A DNA stretch of 40,416 nt from Rhizonema sp. PD37 (GCA_029379215.1 JAQYWO010000044.1:1-40416), one strand, 5' to 3'; numbered from the stretch's first letter, positions 1 to 8,284 are shown. Numbers and translations are program-made. The notes: generated from the letters alone by a model not told the origin.

Positions 1-640
1 AAACCAGATCACTCACAACTGTTCCCACCACACAAGCTTTATCTAAATTAACTCCACTTAAATTCGCACCTTCTAATTCAGCACATAACAAATTTGCACC
101 CCTCAAATTTGCACCTGCAAGATTCGCCCCCCGTAAGTCGGCTTCCTCTAAATTTGCCTCACTCAATAACGCCCCTTGCAAATCTACACGACTTAAGTCT
201 GCACCTTTAAGATTTGCGCCAGTCAGGTTGGCACCGCGTAAATCAGATCCGCGTAAATCAACACCTTGCAAGTTGACATTCGTTAAATTAGCACCACTTA
301 AGAAAGCTCCAGCAAAAGAGACTTCACTAAGTCTGGCTGCCATTAAGTTAGCACCACGCAAATTGCTACCTCGTAAGTCAGAACCTGTCAAATCTGCTTG
401 CATCAAGTTTGCTCCCATCAAGTTCGCCCTTAAGTCAGTGCGGACAAGATTTGCTCCCATCAAATTCGCGCCTTCTAAATGCCCACCATTTAATTTGGAA
501 CCAGTAAAATTTGTCCCGACAAGGTTAGCACCAGCAAAGTTAACGCTGCTCAAATCAACGTTTGAGAGATCCTCGTCTTCTAAATCTACTCCAGGAAGTT
601 GTCTAATTTCACCCGATCTAACAGCTTCAATATTGATCAT
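1..640 (-). CDS. Pentapeptide-repeat protein, 3' end outside window
   Basis: Read on the minus strand, the region from the ATG at 638-640 to the left edge translates as an almost unbroken run of pentapeptide repeats of the A(N/D)LxG type, for example repeated GANL and GADL units, after about 30 non-repeat residues that begin MINIEAVRSGE. Such proteins fold as a right-handed quadrilateral beta helix. They are abundant in cyanobacteria and mostly of unknown role. At least 213 codons are visible and no stop is reached, so the C-terminus is missing. The start lies 23 bases downstream of the DICT-domain gene, on the same strand, so the two are probably co-transcribed. The plus-strand reading frame over the same bases is only the antisense shadow of the repeats. 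No signal peptide or membrane segment is visible in the part present. Confidence 0.88.
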   Translation of the reverse strand, partial: MINIEAVRSGEIRQLPGVDLEDEDLSNVDLSSVNFAGANLVGTNFTGSKLNGGHLEGANLMGANLVRTDLRANLMGANLMQADLTGSDLRGSNLRGANLMAARLSEVSFAGAFLSGANLTNVNLQGVDLRGSDLRGANLTGANLKGADLSRVDLQGALLSEANLEEADLRGANLAGANLRGANLLCAELEGANLSGVNLDKACVVGTVVSDLV

Positions 641-663
641 ATAGCGATTAGCGATTAGTAAAT

Positions 664-2028
664 TTATATACCAGTAATATTTTCGCTATCAAACAGCCAC
701 ATGCTATCGTTAACTTTAAGCGTCATCAAGGGTAGGTAGAGTCCCTGTTGCAAACCTAAGACTAACAGAGCAAGGGTCTCTACCAGTTTAGGATCGAAGC
801 GGTGTGATTGTTGCTGTCTGCACTCAGAAAATGCTTGAACAAAAATCTCTTCACGAGTTAACTGAGACATTTTTTTCTGGTTGACTCGCTGCTGAAAGTC
901 TGCGATTAAAGCCAAAATTCTTGATTCTAAAGGAATTTCGTCCCCAACTAACCCGGCAGGTTCCCCTGTGCCATCCCACCACTCAGTTTGGTGAGTAATG
1001 ATCAGCGCGACTGCTCGCATCTGTGACATTTTGCGCAGCACTTGCATTCCGGAAATTAAGGGACAACTTAATGGAGTGTTAGGTGTATCTTCTTGGTAAC
1101 GGGTGGAAGTTCCACGAGTCAGAACACTTTCTACTCTTTGTAATGAATCGATTCGATGCAGCAAACCAGCAAGCCGCAGGCGCTTGATTTGCCATGCTGA
1201 CAGATCTAAAAGCTGCCCCATCATTTCCGAGATTGCTACGACTTCCCCTGCTGCCATTGGGTTTTGAAGATCGGCTGCATCCATGATTTGCGCCATTCTT
1301 AAAAATGCCTGGATTTCGTTAGAGACTAAGTTACGATCCAGCACTTGATAGCGAGTCTGTGTGGGTACGGATAGATTTGTCTGCCCAGTTTGGAGATAAT
1401 CAACAACACGGGAGACAATTCTACCTAAGTCGAATGGCGTAGTCAGAGTCAATTGAATTGCTTGTTTGTCGGCAATGAGTTTTTCTGCCAATTCTGGTTG
1501 ATAGCCTTTGATGTGCGCGATCGCTAATTCTGCTGTTTCTTGCACCAACTCTGGCTCAAATGTCCACAGCCCATAAAATTTCCGCTCCTGATCTGATGCG
1601 GGTTGTCCAGACGAGTTATAATCCTCTGGTGATAACTCTTGACAAATAACCATTGCTGTGAATGTCGGCGACAGAATAATTAAGTTCCACTCCTGCGCTA
1701 CTGGATCTGCTAGATCTAATGCCACTAAGTTCACATTCGGTAGCTCGCTTGTGGGGTGTTCAGCAAAGCCAGTGTCGGGAGTAGCCATAATCACAACTTG
1801 ATGCGATCTTTTCGCAATGTCTGCATACCGTTCAGCTTCTTGCAAATACCATTTGCCCTGTTGAAAGGCTGTAATCACTATCGGTTTACTATCGTCAGTC
1901 AAGATATGGTCTTCTAAAGCATGGCATAAGGATACCAAGGTATTTTTATAGTAAACACCAAATTGAATTGGTTTATTACTATCGCGACGAGCTATTTCCA
2001 GTTGTTGGAGTATCGAGCCTTTTAACAT
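664..2028 (-). CDS. DICT sensory domain protein with degenerate HD-GYP-like domain
   Basis: A protein of 454 residues. The N-terminal 220 residues resemble the DICT domain, a cyanobacterial sensory module often found with diguanylate cyclases and two-component proteins. The C-terminal half resembles an HD-GYP phosphohydrolase: a helical stretch with GLLHRIDS where active enzymes carry LLHDIGK, then HQTEWWDGTGEPAGL, which parallels the HHERWDGSGYP block, followed by IPLESRILALIADF. The metal-binding HD pair is therefore H-R, and GYP is GEP, so cyclic di-GMP hydrolysis is doubtful and a ligand-binding or regulatory role is more likely. The ATG at 2026-2028 is the only sensible start. The pentapeptide-repeat gene follows 23 bases downstream. 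The domain assignment comes from motif recall, not from a search. Confidence 0.8.
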   Translation of the reverse strand: MLKGSILQQLEIARRDSNKPIQFGVYYKNTLVSLCHALEDHILTDDSKPIVITAFQQGKWYLQEAERYADIAKRSHQVVIMATPDTGFAEHPTSELPNVNLVALDLADPVAQEWNLIILSPTFTAMVICQELSPEDYNSSGQPASDQERKFYGLWTFEPELVQETAELAIAHIKGYQPELAEKLIADKQAIQLTLTTPFDLGRIVSRVVDYLQTGQTNLSVPTQTRYQVLDRNLVSNEIQAFLRMAQIMDAADLQNPMAAGEVVAISEMMGQLLDLSAWQIKRLRLAGLLHRIDSLQRVESVLTRGTSTRYQEDTPNTPLSCPLISGMQVLRKMSQMRAVALIITHQTEWWDGTGEPAGLVGDEIPLESRILALIADFQQRVNQKKMSQLTREEIFVQAFSECRQQQSHRFDPKLVETLALLVLGLQQGLYLPLMTLKVNDSMWLFDSENITGI

Positions 2029-2063
2029 GGGTTCGGGCGTAAGTAGTCAGGAAGTAGGAATCA

Positions 2064-2130
2064 GTAGGGGCGGGTTTAATCAACTTTCACGTCTTCGCTT
2101 GTTTGAAGATCTTGACAAACCCGCCCGTAC
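2064..2130. repeat. Interspersed inverted repeat (GTAGGGGCGGGTTTA family), copy 1
   Basis: The left arm GTAGGGGCGGGTTTA (2064-2078) and the right arm AAACCCGCCCGTAC (2117-2130) are inverted copies with one mismatch, separated by 38 bases. The same arms recur at 14096-14159 and, more degraded, at 6545-6611. This is an intergenic repeat family of the kind common in Nostocales. It lies between two minus-strand genes and has no U-rich tail. Confidence 0.75.
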
Positions 2131-2169
2131 AGGAGTCAGGAGTTATTTTTCTCCCTCTCTCCCTCTCTT

Positions 2170-3738
2170 TTACGAGACGCTAGCTAAGTGTTTTTCTTTC
2201 TTCTCAATGGGGGAAGACAGTGCTTCTTCTAAGTCAGCACAACCGAGTCTTTCTTCTAATATTTTCATGACTTCGCGTCCAAAGTCGTTAGGGTTTCGTC
2301 GCCAAGCTTGCAAGCAAACTTCGCCAAAGAAGGAACCGAGGGGTTCGGGATTCCACAGCAGTTTTCTAGCATTCCACGGCATATGACTCATTGGATTGTA
2401 CCCTGGTTTGACAATGCCTTCTTTGAAGGCATACTCTTCCAAATGGGTATGAGGTTGTAGTCCAATGAAGAAAATGGCAGGTTCAACTTTATCCGCGCCA
2501 AAAATTCTTTCTAGTTCTCGATGGTAGGCAATGGTTTGACGAATAGTTTCTGGGCGTTCGTCAATCACGTTAAACGAGTAGTTGACGGAAACTAGAGCGT
2601 TGAAACCAGCAGTTTTCAAGTCTCGGCAGTTTTGCAAAACGGTTCGCAGATTGTAACCCATCCGCATTTTCCGCACAAGTTCTTGAGAACCACTAGTTAT
2701 ACCGATTTCAAAGTAGTTCATCCCTGTTTTCACCATCAACTCGCACAACTCGGGTGTGAGATTGTCGGCACGGATGTATGCTGCCCAGTGAGTATCTGTC
2801 ATGCCTGAATCGACGATTTTCTGCAATAGTTCGACAGCATCGTCAATAAATTTTCGGGCGGGGATAAATTGGGCGTCAGTAAACCAAAAGTTGCGAATAC
2901 CGCGATCATATAGTTGGCGCATTTCGGCAACGACTTCATCAGCCGGGTTAATGCGTACTTGTTTGCCTTCGACAACAGTATAAACGCAATAACAGCAGTT
3001 GTGGGGACAACCGCGTTTGGTTTGCACGCCAATGTAAAAGTCTCCGTCTTGTAAGTAATAATTAAACTCCGGCCAGATGGTTTCTATATAGTCGTAGTTA
3101 CAAGCAATTTTTTGTAATGGGGTGGGTTGTTCGTGAATCAGGCGATCGCGTGGTGCTTGACCTACGACATAACACCTTTCATCTCCCAAGTCTCTCCCAC
3201 TCAAGAGTTTTTCCAGCAAAGTTTCGCCTTCACCGACTGAAATAATTGTCCCTTTGGGTAAGCTTTTCCCCAACTGTTCGTAAAACACGCTGACTGCACC
3301 ACCGCCGACAACCAAACGGACATCTTGATGATACTTTTCGGCGCGTTTTAGCCCGCGTTTGATTAATCTCATGTTACGCCACAGTTCTGTATAGTAGCTC
3401 AGGAGCATCCGCAAGCCACCAAATGCGCCGCGTAATTTTACAAAGGGATTTTTAGCGTAAAAAATTTCAAAGGAGTTTTGAAGGGGATTGCCATTACGCC
3501 CGCCTACGGGAGCATAAATTTGGATATCTCGCCAAGAAAAGACAAGTAATGTTGGTTTAAATTCATCAATACAGCGATCCAAGGCTGATACATAATCTAA
3601 AGGTGGTACTGTCCCCAGATCGAAAATACGCTGTTCGATAGAGGAAAACAGCTTGTGAACGTGATCGCTAAGGTAGACAACCCCAATAGGAAAGATGGGG
3701 TTACACGGAAGGCGGACATAGAGAATTCGATTTTCCAT
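2170..3738 (-). CDS. B12-binding-like radical SAM protein
   Basis: A protein of 522 residues. An N-terminal Rossmann-like region (about 1-180) ends in RLVVGGGAVSVF and SVGEGE, the pattern of the cobalamin-binding-like domain found in BchE-type radical SAM proteins, but I see no DxHxxG cobalamin-ligand motif. The radical SAM core carries CPHNCCYC, that is CX3CX2C with cysteines at 244, 248 and 251, which should hold the 4Fe-4S cluster that cleaves S-adenosylmethionine. The end of the protein is charged and helical. I recall a conserved cyanobacterial family with this beginning (ENRILYVRLPCNPIFPIG), annotated as a photosystem II high-light acclimation radical SAM protein. That link is from memory and unverified, and the substrate is unknown. 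The ATG at 3736-3738 is chosen. The upstream gap is 600 bases, so the gene probably has its own promoter. Confidence 0.86.
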   Translation of the reverse strand: MENRILYVRLPCNPIFPIGVVYLSDHVHKLFSSIEQRIFDLGTVPPLDYVSALDRCIDEFKPTLLVFSWRDIQIYAPVGGRNGNPLQNSFEIFYAKNPFVKLRGAFGGLRMLLSYYTELWRNMRLIKRGLKRAEKYHQDVRLVVGGGAVSVFYEQLGKSLPKGTIISVGEGETLLEKLLSGRDLGDERCYVVGQAPRDRLIHEQPTPLQKIACNYDYIETIWPEFNYYLQDGDFYIGVQTKRGCPHNCCYCVYTVVEGKQVRINPADEVVAEMRQLYDRGIRNFWFTDAQFIPARKFIDDAVELLQKIVDSGMTDTHWAAYIRADNLTPELCELMVKTGMNYFEIGITSGSQELVRKMRMGYNLRTVLQNCRDLKTAGFNALVSVNYSFNVIDERPETIRQTIAYHRELERIFGADKVEPAIFFIGLQPHTHLEEYAFKEGIVKPGYNPMSHMPWNARKLLWNPEPLGSFFGEVCLQAWRRNPNDFGREVMKILEERLGCADLEEALSSPIEKKEKHLASVS

Positions 3739-4342
3739 CAGGGGTACTTTAACTTACGTCTTACTGTTTTTTAAAGGGAAGCGAGAGTAAAATCTGGCTT
3801 TAAAGGACATTTGTTTTGATTTATATACCTTTATTACAATCGTACTTGACGTTTAAGCCGATTTTTGATACAAAATTGAGCTATTTATATCTATATATAT
3901 GTATAAGAATAGTTCAATGTACTTTGCACATCAAAAATGCCTAAAATCTATACCAAGACATTATGGAAACTAGTTGACCTATAACTTTACAATAACATCG
4001 ACTTTATTTATGTAATTATTGTCAGCACTCGGCTACGCTTATAAACCAAAGCACATAGGTGACGGCTGAATATTAATCGATTGTGTACCTCTATTGATAA
4101 TTGTTGGGAAGTCTCGAAAGATAGATTTTTAAATTGTCATCAGTAAGTTGTGCAAGACAGCAGTTGAATATTTGTTCATACTCAATAATATACAATTGCA
4201 GAAAAAGCATAATTTTTTACAAAATTTTCATATCTCAGAAAAAATTCTTAAGATAGAAATAACGTAGAAAAGTTCAGATGGTAGTCGGAGTTACAGCATG
4301 TGGGGATCATCCAGTGTTAACTTAATAATGTAGGTTAAAATT
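3739..4342. other. AT-rich intergenic region, divergent upstream region
   Basis: This is 604 bases between the divergent radical SAM and DUF1830 genes. It is AT-rich, with alternating TA runs near 3890-3905. I see no convincing small gene, tRNA or strong hairpin. A 15-mer CTTTACAATAACATC at 3985-3999 recurs exactly at 8357-8371. Promoters of both neighbours are presumably here, but none is clear enough to place. Confidence 0.5.
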
Positions 4343-4366
4343 GTGGCGAAAAGCTCCTCAGCAGTT

Positions 4367-4762
4367 ATGGCTCAAATATTAGATTCTCTACCACCTGAGG
4401 AATCAGGTAAGATTCTCTGCTGCTACGTAAATGCCACGAGCAAAATACAGGTAGCTCGCATCTCAGATATTCCCAACTGGTACTTTGAACGGGTTGTTTT
4501 TCCCGGACAAAGACTGGTTTTTGAAGCCCCAAAAGAAGCTCATCTCGAGATTCACACGGGTATGATGGCAAGTGCAATTTTATCGGATAAAATTCCGTGC
4601 GATCGCCTTGCAATTAGCGAACCAAGCAGTTTTGAGTTTGAAATGAACTCAGAAGCTGCAATAGATCCTTTTCATAAAAAACCAATTGTGCCCCTGATTC
4701 ATACAAAAAACGTAGATACAATAAAACCTTTAGTATTTAGTGTTTTAGCGGACGTTCATTAA
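4367..4762 (+). CDS. DUF1830 family protein
   Basis: From the ATG at 4367 the product has 131 residues and begins MAQILDSLPPEE. The core ILCCYVNATSKIQVARI, NWYFERVVFPGQRLVFEA and LEIHTGMMASAILSD matches what I remember of DUF1830, a cyanobacteria-restricted family of about 100 residues with no known function. A GTG at 4343 in the same frame would add eight residues (MAKSSSAV) and has a weak AGG upstream. I prefer the ATG because family members typically start at MAQILD, but the sequence does not settle it. The last 40 residues extend beyond the conserved core. There is no signal peptide or membrane segment, so it is likely cytosolic. A factor-independent terminator follows 24 bases after the stop, so the gene is probably monocistronic. 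Confidence 0.82.
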   Translation: MAQILDSLPPEESGKILCCYVNATSKIQVARISDIPNWYFERVVFPGQRLVFEAPKEAHLEIHTGMMASAILSDKIPCDRLAISEPSSFEFEMNSEAAIDPFHKKPIVPLIHTKNVDTIKPLVFSVLADVH

Positions 4763-4786
4763 AAAAAACAATTTTGCTCAATTTTG

Positions 4787-4814
4787 GGGTTGCTCTATTA
4801 GGCAGCCCTTTTTT
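4787..4814 (+). terminator. Rho-independent terminator after the DUF1830 gene
   Basis: GGGTTGC (4787-4793) pairs with GCAGCCC (4802-4808), seven base pairs including one G-U, around an 8-base loop. It is followed directly by six T residues (4809-4814). Confidence 0.8.
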
Positions 4815-4969
4815 ATTTGTTATTATCTAGTGTGCAGTTAAGCTGAAACACCACTTATGCTGCAATGGTGACGAATATTTCTGAACCAACTTGTGTATGG
4901 GGGCTGGCTGTATATACGAAAAATAAGTTTTTTTAATTGTAAGCTCTTGACTCTACCTCTTTTTACTCA

Positions 4970-5077
4970 TTGCCACGTTTGGAAGATAGAGTGAGCCGTT
5001 TTGAGAAGGATTTGGAACAGATAATTGAACTATTGGGACAGTTTAACGAATGTGTTTCTACTCCTCTATTAACATAG
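4970..5077 (+). CDS. Possible 35-residue coiled-coil ORF or gene remnant
   Basis: From a TTG at 4970 to the TAG at 5075-5077 the frame reads a short amphipathic peptide with heptad-like spacing (LPRLEDRVSRFEKDLEQIIE and onward). Leucine and charged residues are spaced as in a coiled coil. There is no clear ribosome-binding site, and the frame is closed 24 bases upstream by a TAA. It lies in the 413-base gap (4763-5175) between the DUF1830 terminator and the membrane-protein gene; the rest of that gap shows nothing recognisable. It may be the tail of a decayed gene or a chance frame. Confidence 0.22.
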   Translation: MPRLEDRVSRFEKDLEQIIELLGQFNECVSTPLLT

Positions 5078-5175
5078 AGAAGATAAAAACACAGTTGCTG
5101 TGTTTGTGGGAGGTAGTTTACAGCTACCATGTAGTTAAAAAAGAATTGTCATTTCTGGTCAATCCCAAATCCAAA

Positions 5176-5724
5176 ATGTCATCACCCTCTATTTTTCGTC
5201 TATCTCCTTTGATTCGGATCACACTTTTGAGTTTGTACGTGGCACTGACTTCCCCACTACCCTTTCTGTCCCAAGTTACAGCTGCACCAGTACCACCAGC
5301 GTTGTTATGGGTAGGTATTAGCATTGGTTTTGTTGCTCTGTATGCAGCATTAAGCGAACGAGTCATTGTCGATGACCAAGGAATTCAAGTCACTTATCCT
5401 GCTTGGGTTCCGCGTTTTTTCCGTAAAGGTTGGTTGTTACCGTGGTCGGAAGTCAAAGAATTAAAACCCCGCACCACCGGTCAAGGAGGACTAGTTTATT
5501 ATTTCTTAAGTAAAGATGGGAAAGCTTATTTGCTACCCATGCGTATAGTAGGATTTACTCAATTAGTCAGATTAGTGCAGGAAAAAACGGGGATTGATAC
5601 TACAGATGTGTACCCATTAGCACAGCCTTGGATGTATTTAATTTTACTAGCATTCACAATGTTGCTGCTATTGGTAGATGGTTGGACGATCACCACCGCA
5701 GTGGCGCAAGGTAGTATAATCTAA
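5176..5724 (+). CDS. Membrane protein with PH-like soluble segment
   Basis: From the ATG at 5176 the product has 182 residues and begins MSSPSIFRLSPLIR. The open frame runs 42 codons further upstream, but that extension has no membrane or conserved character, so the internal ATG is preferred. Two hydrophobic segments lie at about residues 9-30 and 37-56. A soluble stretch of about 85 residues follows (ERVIVDDQGIQVTYP, LLPWSEVKEL, KAYLLPMRI), which has the look of the bacterial PH-like or YdbT-type fold. A third hydrophobic segment lies near the C-terminus (WMYLILLAFTMLLLLVDGW). I do not recognise a named family. The ABC ATPase gene begins 14 bases downstream, so the two are almost certainly co-transcribed and may be functionally linked, though this protein does not look like a classical permease. 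Confidence 0.72.
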   Translation: MSSPSIFRLSPLIRITLLSLYVALTSPLPFLSQVTAAPVPPALLWVGISIGFVALYAALSERVIVDDQGIQVTYPAWVPRFFRKGWLLPWSEVKELKPRTTGQGGLVYYFLSKDGKAYLLPMRIVGFTQLVRLVQEKTGIDTTDVYPLAQPWMYLILLAFTMLLLLVDGWTITTAVAQGSII

Positions 5725-5738
5725 AACCTCACAGAAAA

Positions 5739-6512
5739 TTGGATAATTTCACTCCCCAAGCCCAATTACGGCTAGAGCAAGTTAATTTATTTACCAAGCT
5801 GAAAACTCAGGCAAAGGAAAACTTACAAGGTTACCCTATATTACAAGATATTTCCTTTGAGGTAAATCGAGGCGATCGCATTGTAATTGTCGGACCTTCT
5901 GGTGCTGGAAAAACTCACTTATTACGTCTTCTCAATCGTTTAAGTGAACCCAGCACTGGGAAGATTTATCTAGAAAATCTGGAGTATAGCCAAATTCCCG
6001 TTTTGCAAGTGCGAGCTTCTGTGACATTAGTACCGCAAGAGTCTAAGCTATTGGGCATGACAGTGCAAGAAGCTTTAGCCTATCCCTTAGTTTTGCGCGG
6101 ATTACCTCAACAGACCATCCAGCAGCGCGTAACTCACTGGATAGAACAGTTACAGATTCCAAATGATTGGTTGGGACGAACCGAAGTTCAACTTTCTACC
6201 GGACAAAGACAGTTGGTGGCGATCGCACGCGCCATAGTTATCCAACCGAAAATTTTATTATTGGATGAACCTACTTCAGCTTTAGATCCTAGTACAACTT
6301 CCCATATTTTACAGATTTTAACCCAACTGACTCAAAATCAAGACATGACAATCTTGATGGTAAATCAGCAGCTTGAGTTAGCCCAGAAATTTTGTACGCG
6401 TTTATTGCAGCTAAAGCAGGGTCAGTTATTGCTAGATCAAAGAGCGTCTTTTATAAACTGGATTAGCTTACAAGAAAACTTAATGCAAGCACAAGAGGAT
6501 AATGAATTTTAG
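5739..6512 (+). CDS. ABC transporter ATP-binding protein with altered H-loop
   Basis: A protein of 257 residues with a TTG start at 5739, 14 bases after the membrane-protein stop. The motifs are Walker A GPSGAGKT (52-59), Q-loop Gln100 in LVPQESKLL, signature LSTGQRQ (152-158), Walker B ILLLDEP (172-178) and D-loop SALD. The switch or H-loop position, normally VTHD, reads VNQQ, so Gln210 stands where the catalytic histidine is expected. The order and length recall the YbbL/FetA-like group and phosphate-type ATPases, but the substrate cannot be inferred. No permease is encoded next to it; the only membrane partner in the operon is the preceding three-helix protein. The C-terminal 30 residues are extra and acidic. 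Confidence 0.88.
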   Translation: MDNFTPQAQLRLEQVNLFTKLKTQAKENLQGYPILQDISFEVNRGDRIVIVGPSGAGKTHLLRLLNRLSEPSTGKIYLENLEYSQIPVLQVRASVTLVPQESKLLGMTVQEALAYPLVLRGLPQQTIQQRVTHWIEQLQIPNDWLGRTEVQLSTGQRQLVAIARAIVIQPKILLLDEPTSALDPSTTSHILQILTQLTQNQDMTILMVNQQLELAQKFCTRLLQLKQGQLLLDQRASFINWISLQENLMQAQEDNEF

Positions 6513-6544
6513 GAGACAGGAGTTTTAAATATTCTCCCCTACTC

Positions 6545-6611
6545 CTACACGGGACATCCTTGACATGCGGATTTCGATGTAACCTGTTGTCTGTATGAAA
6601 CCCGCCCCTAC
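6545..6611. repeat. Degraded copy of the GGGGCGGGTTT inverted repeat
   Basis: The right arm AAACCCGCCCCTAC (6598-6611) matches the arms at 14147-14159 and 2117-2130. The left arm near 6545-6555 is decayed. The copy sits in the gap between the convergent ABC ATPase and response-regulator genes. Confidence 0.55.
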
Positions 6612-6623
6612 TTTCTCCCCACA

Positions 6624-7391
6624 TTACCTGGGGCTACTTAGAGTTGAACGTTGATTGTTGAATTTCTCTTGAGATAGTTTTGTTTGTGATCGAGGAATAT
6701 TAGCATTCAAAATTTCCATGTTAAATCTGTATCCTACATTGCGGATGGTTTGGATCAAGCTAGGTTGGCGGGGGTCAAGTTCAACTTTTTTTCGCAGCGA
6801 TAAAACGTGGGTATCAATGGTACGTGGGTTATCAATAGCATCTGGCCAAGCGCGACGGAGTAATTCCGTCCTAGACAGAGGCACTCCCCCAGCTTGTGCC
6901 AAAACATAGAGTAAACTGAATTCTTGAGGTGTTAAATCAATGAACTCTCCTTGGAAGCGAACGCGACGCTGTACTAAATCGATTTGCAGTGTTCCATAAT
7001 CCAGATACGCAGGTGCAATCGGTGTGCGCTTGCGACGAATTAATACTTCCACCCTTGCAAGAAATTCTTGCATGCCAAAAGGTTTGGTAAGGTAGTCATC
7101 TGCCCCCGCTTTCAAACCTATAACGATATCGGCTTCATTACTACGGGCAGATAGCATTAAGATCAAAGGCTGCTGTTGACAATGCAACCAATTGCAAAAT
7201 TCAATGCCATCACTATCAGCTAAGTCAGCATCAAGAATGACTAATGTTGGCTGCTGATTTAAAAACACTTCTCTTGCCTGGTAAATACTTGCGGCTTGAT
7301 GCACGCGATAGTCCATTTGTTGCAAGTGCCAGCCCAGCAACGACCTCAGATGGGGATTTCCCTCAATGATTTCAATACAAACCGAACCCAC
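6624..7391 (-). CDS. OmpR/PhoB-type response regulator with incomplete acidic pocket
   Basis: A protein of 255 residues. The receiver domain (about 1-120) carries the phosphorylatable Asp54 (VILDADL), the conserved Ser/Thr position in LMLSAR and the lysine in YLTKPF. The usual N-terminal acidic pair is reduced: the stretch reads IEIIEGN, with Glu10 but Gly11 in the second position. A winged-helix trans_reg_C domain follows (about 132-230; LTPQEFSLLYVLAQ, TIDTHVLSLRKKVE, IQTIRNVGYRF), then a short unconserved tail. It should bind DNA as a dimer and regulate transcription. No histidine kinase lies beside it, so it is an orphan regulator. It may belong to the cyanobacterial regulators of photosynthesis or phycobilisome genes, but I cannot place it by name. 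The ATG at 7389-7391 gives the family's usual start. Confidence 0.88.
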   Translation of the reverse strand: MGSVCIEIIEGNPHLRSLLGWHLQQMDYRVHQAASIYQAREVFLNQQPTLVILDADLADSDGIEFCNWLHCQQQPLILMLSARSNEADIVIGLKAGADDYLTKPFGMQEFLARVEVLIRRKRTPIAPAYLDYGTLQIDLVQRRVRFQGEFIDLTPQEFSLLYVLAQAGGVPLSRTELLRRAWPDAIDNPRTIDTHVLSLRKKVELDPRQPSLIQTIRNVGYRFNMEILNANIPRSQTKLSQEKFNNQRSTLSSPR

Positions 7392-8017
7392 GGTGACAAG
7401 ACCCCTTAGCGTGCATGACTTTCAAGGTAACAAAGCCTATGCCTAAGGTTTTGTAACCGTTGTTACCCCAATTACCTTCTTCTCTATATTTTACCCAAGT
7501 CTATATCGGCAATATATTTTAGTACCATAACTGTGAGCGCCGAAAGTGCCGCTACTCGTTCGAGCTTGTGAAGAAATTTCTCAACACAGGCTGATAACTG
7601 AAGGCTTTTACAGCCTTATCATTTAAAGCTGAGAGAACACGCGATCTTAAAATTTCGTTATAATTTAGTTAAAATCCGTTTAAGTTAAATATTTTGCTTT
7701 ATGAGGAGAGCAATTTACGGAAAAAGATTGACAACCAGAGCCACTTCTGGCATGAAAATCTTTTCAACTTTGTATAAATTGGTGCTTTCACCCCTCATTG
7801 CCATTAGCCTTTTAGTAAGGATAATAATAACAATAGCTTACTAAGCGATCACATTCCCTGATTTCTGGAATAAGATCGAGCTAGTCTGTAGATGCAAGAA
7901 AGGTGTTCCTAAAAGGAGAGAAATTAGTTTTGATTTGATGACAAGCTGAAAGCAAGACTTCACTTTTCAGGTTGAATAATTTACAATTCTCATTCTAAAC
8001 AGATTTCTACAGCAGTT
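7392..8017. other. Long intergenic region with possible small transcript
   Basis: This is 626 bases between divergent genes. It contains a TATAAT-like box near 7660, a short hairpin AAGGCT/AGCCTT near 7600-7617, and a 47-codon open frame at 7701-7844 (listed separately). The 170 bases before the DUF6761-like gene look like an ordinary leader with several AGGAG-like runs. Nothing else is recognisable. Confidence 0.45.
7701..7844 (+). CDS. Candidate small single-pass membrane protein, 47 residues
   Basis: The ATG at 7701 opens a 47-codon frame ending in TAA at 7842-7844. The first 17 residues are basic. An internal ATG at 7752 begins MKIFSTLYKLVLSPLIAISL, followed by a hydrophobic run with one arginine, which would be a single membrane-spanning helix. 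A TATAAT-like box lies about 40 bases upstream. The frame is below usual gene-calling length cut-offs. I do not recognise it. It could be a small membrane protein or chance, and conservation of the translated helix in relatives would decide. Confidence 0.33.
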   Translation: MRRAIYGKRLTTRATSGMKIFSTLYKLVLSPLIAISLLVRIIITIAY

Positions 8018-8284
8018 ATGCTCCAAGACACACAAACCATTCGCTATTACCAACGGCTCACCGACGCCCTCGTCGAGTTATGGAATCGCGGTTATCGCAC
8101 TGATGATATGCGGATGTATTTGGACGGATATCTAGCCGCCTTACGACATGGCAATGTTATTGAGCCATATCTGATTCATCGCTTAGAGGAGGAGGCAACC
8201 CGCTACTTGTACGATGGATCAAATTTTGAAATGACTCAACCACAACCGGATTTCCAGGAGTTCCCGAGTTCCGGCCGTTATTAA
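8018..8284 (+). CDS. Small conserved cyanobacterial protein (DUF6761-like)
   Basis: A protein of 88 residues beginning MLQDTQTIRYYQRLTDALVE. The body (ALVELWNRGYRTDDMRMYLD, LRHGNVIEPYLIHRLEEEA) is helical and soluble, with no signal or membrane segment. I recall a cyanobacteria-wide family of this size and start, now labelled DUF6761, of unknown function. The assignment is from memory. The ATG at 8018 follows a long leader, and there is no neighbouring gene on the same strand within 600 bases, so it is probably monocistronic. The C-terminal 20 residues are proline- and glutamine-rich and likely disordered. Confidence 0.8.
   Translation: MLQDTQTIRYYQRLTDALVELWNRGYRTDDMRMYLDGYLAALRHGNVIEPYLIHRLEEEATRYLYDGSNFEMTQPQPDFQEFPSSGRY

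Noticed and set aside
228..644. Plus-strand 138-residue frame rich in APxK repeats
   Set aside because: It is the antisense of a run of pentapeptide repeats on the minus strand; the regularity comes from the real gene.
2027..2386. Plus-strand 119-residue frame
   Set aside because: Overlaps the radical SAM gene's 3' end and the inverted repeat; composition is not protein-like and no family features are seen.
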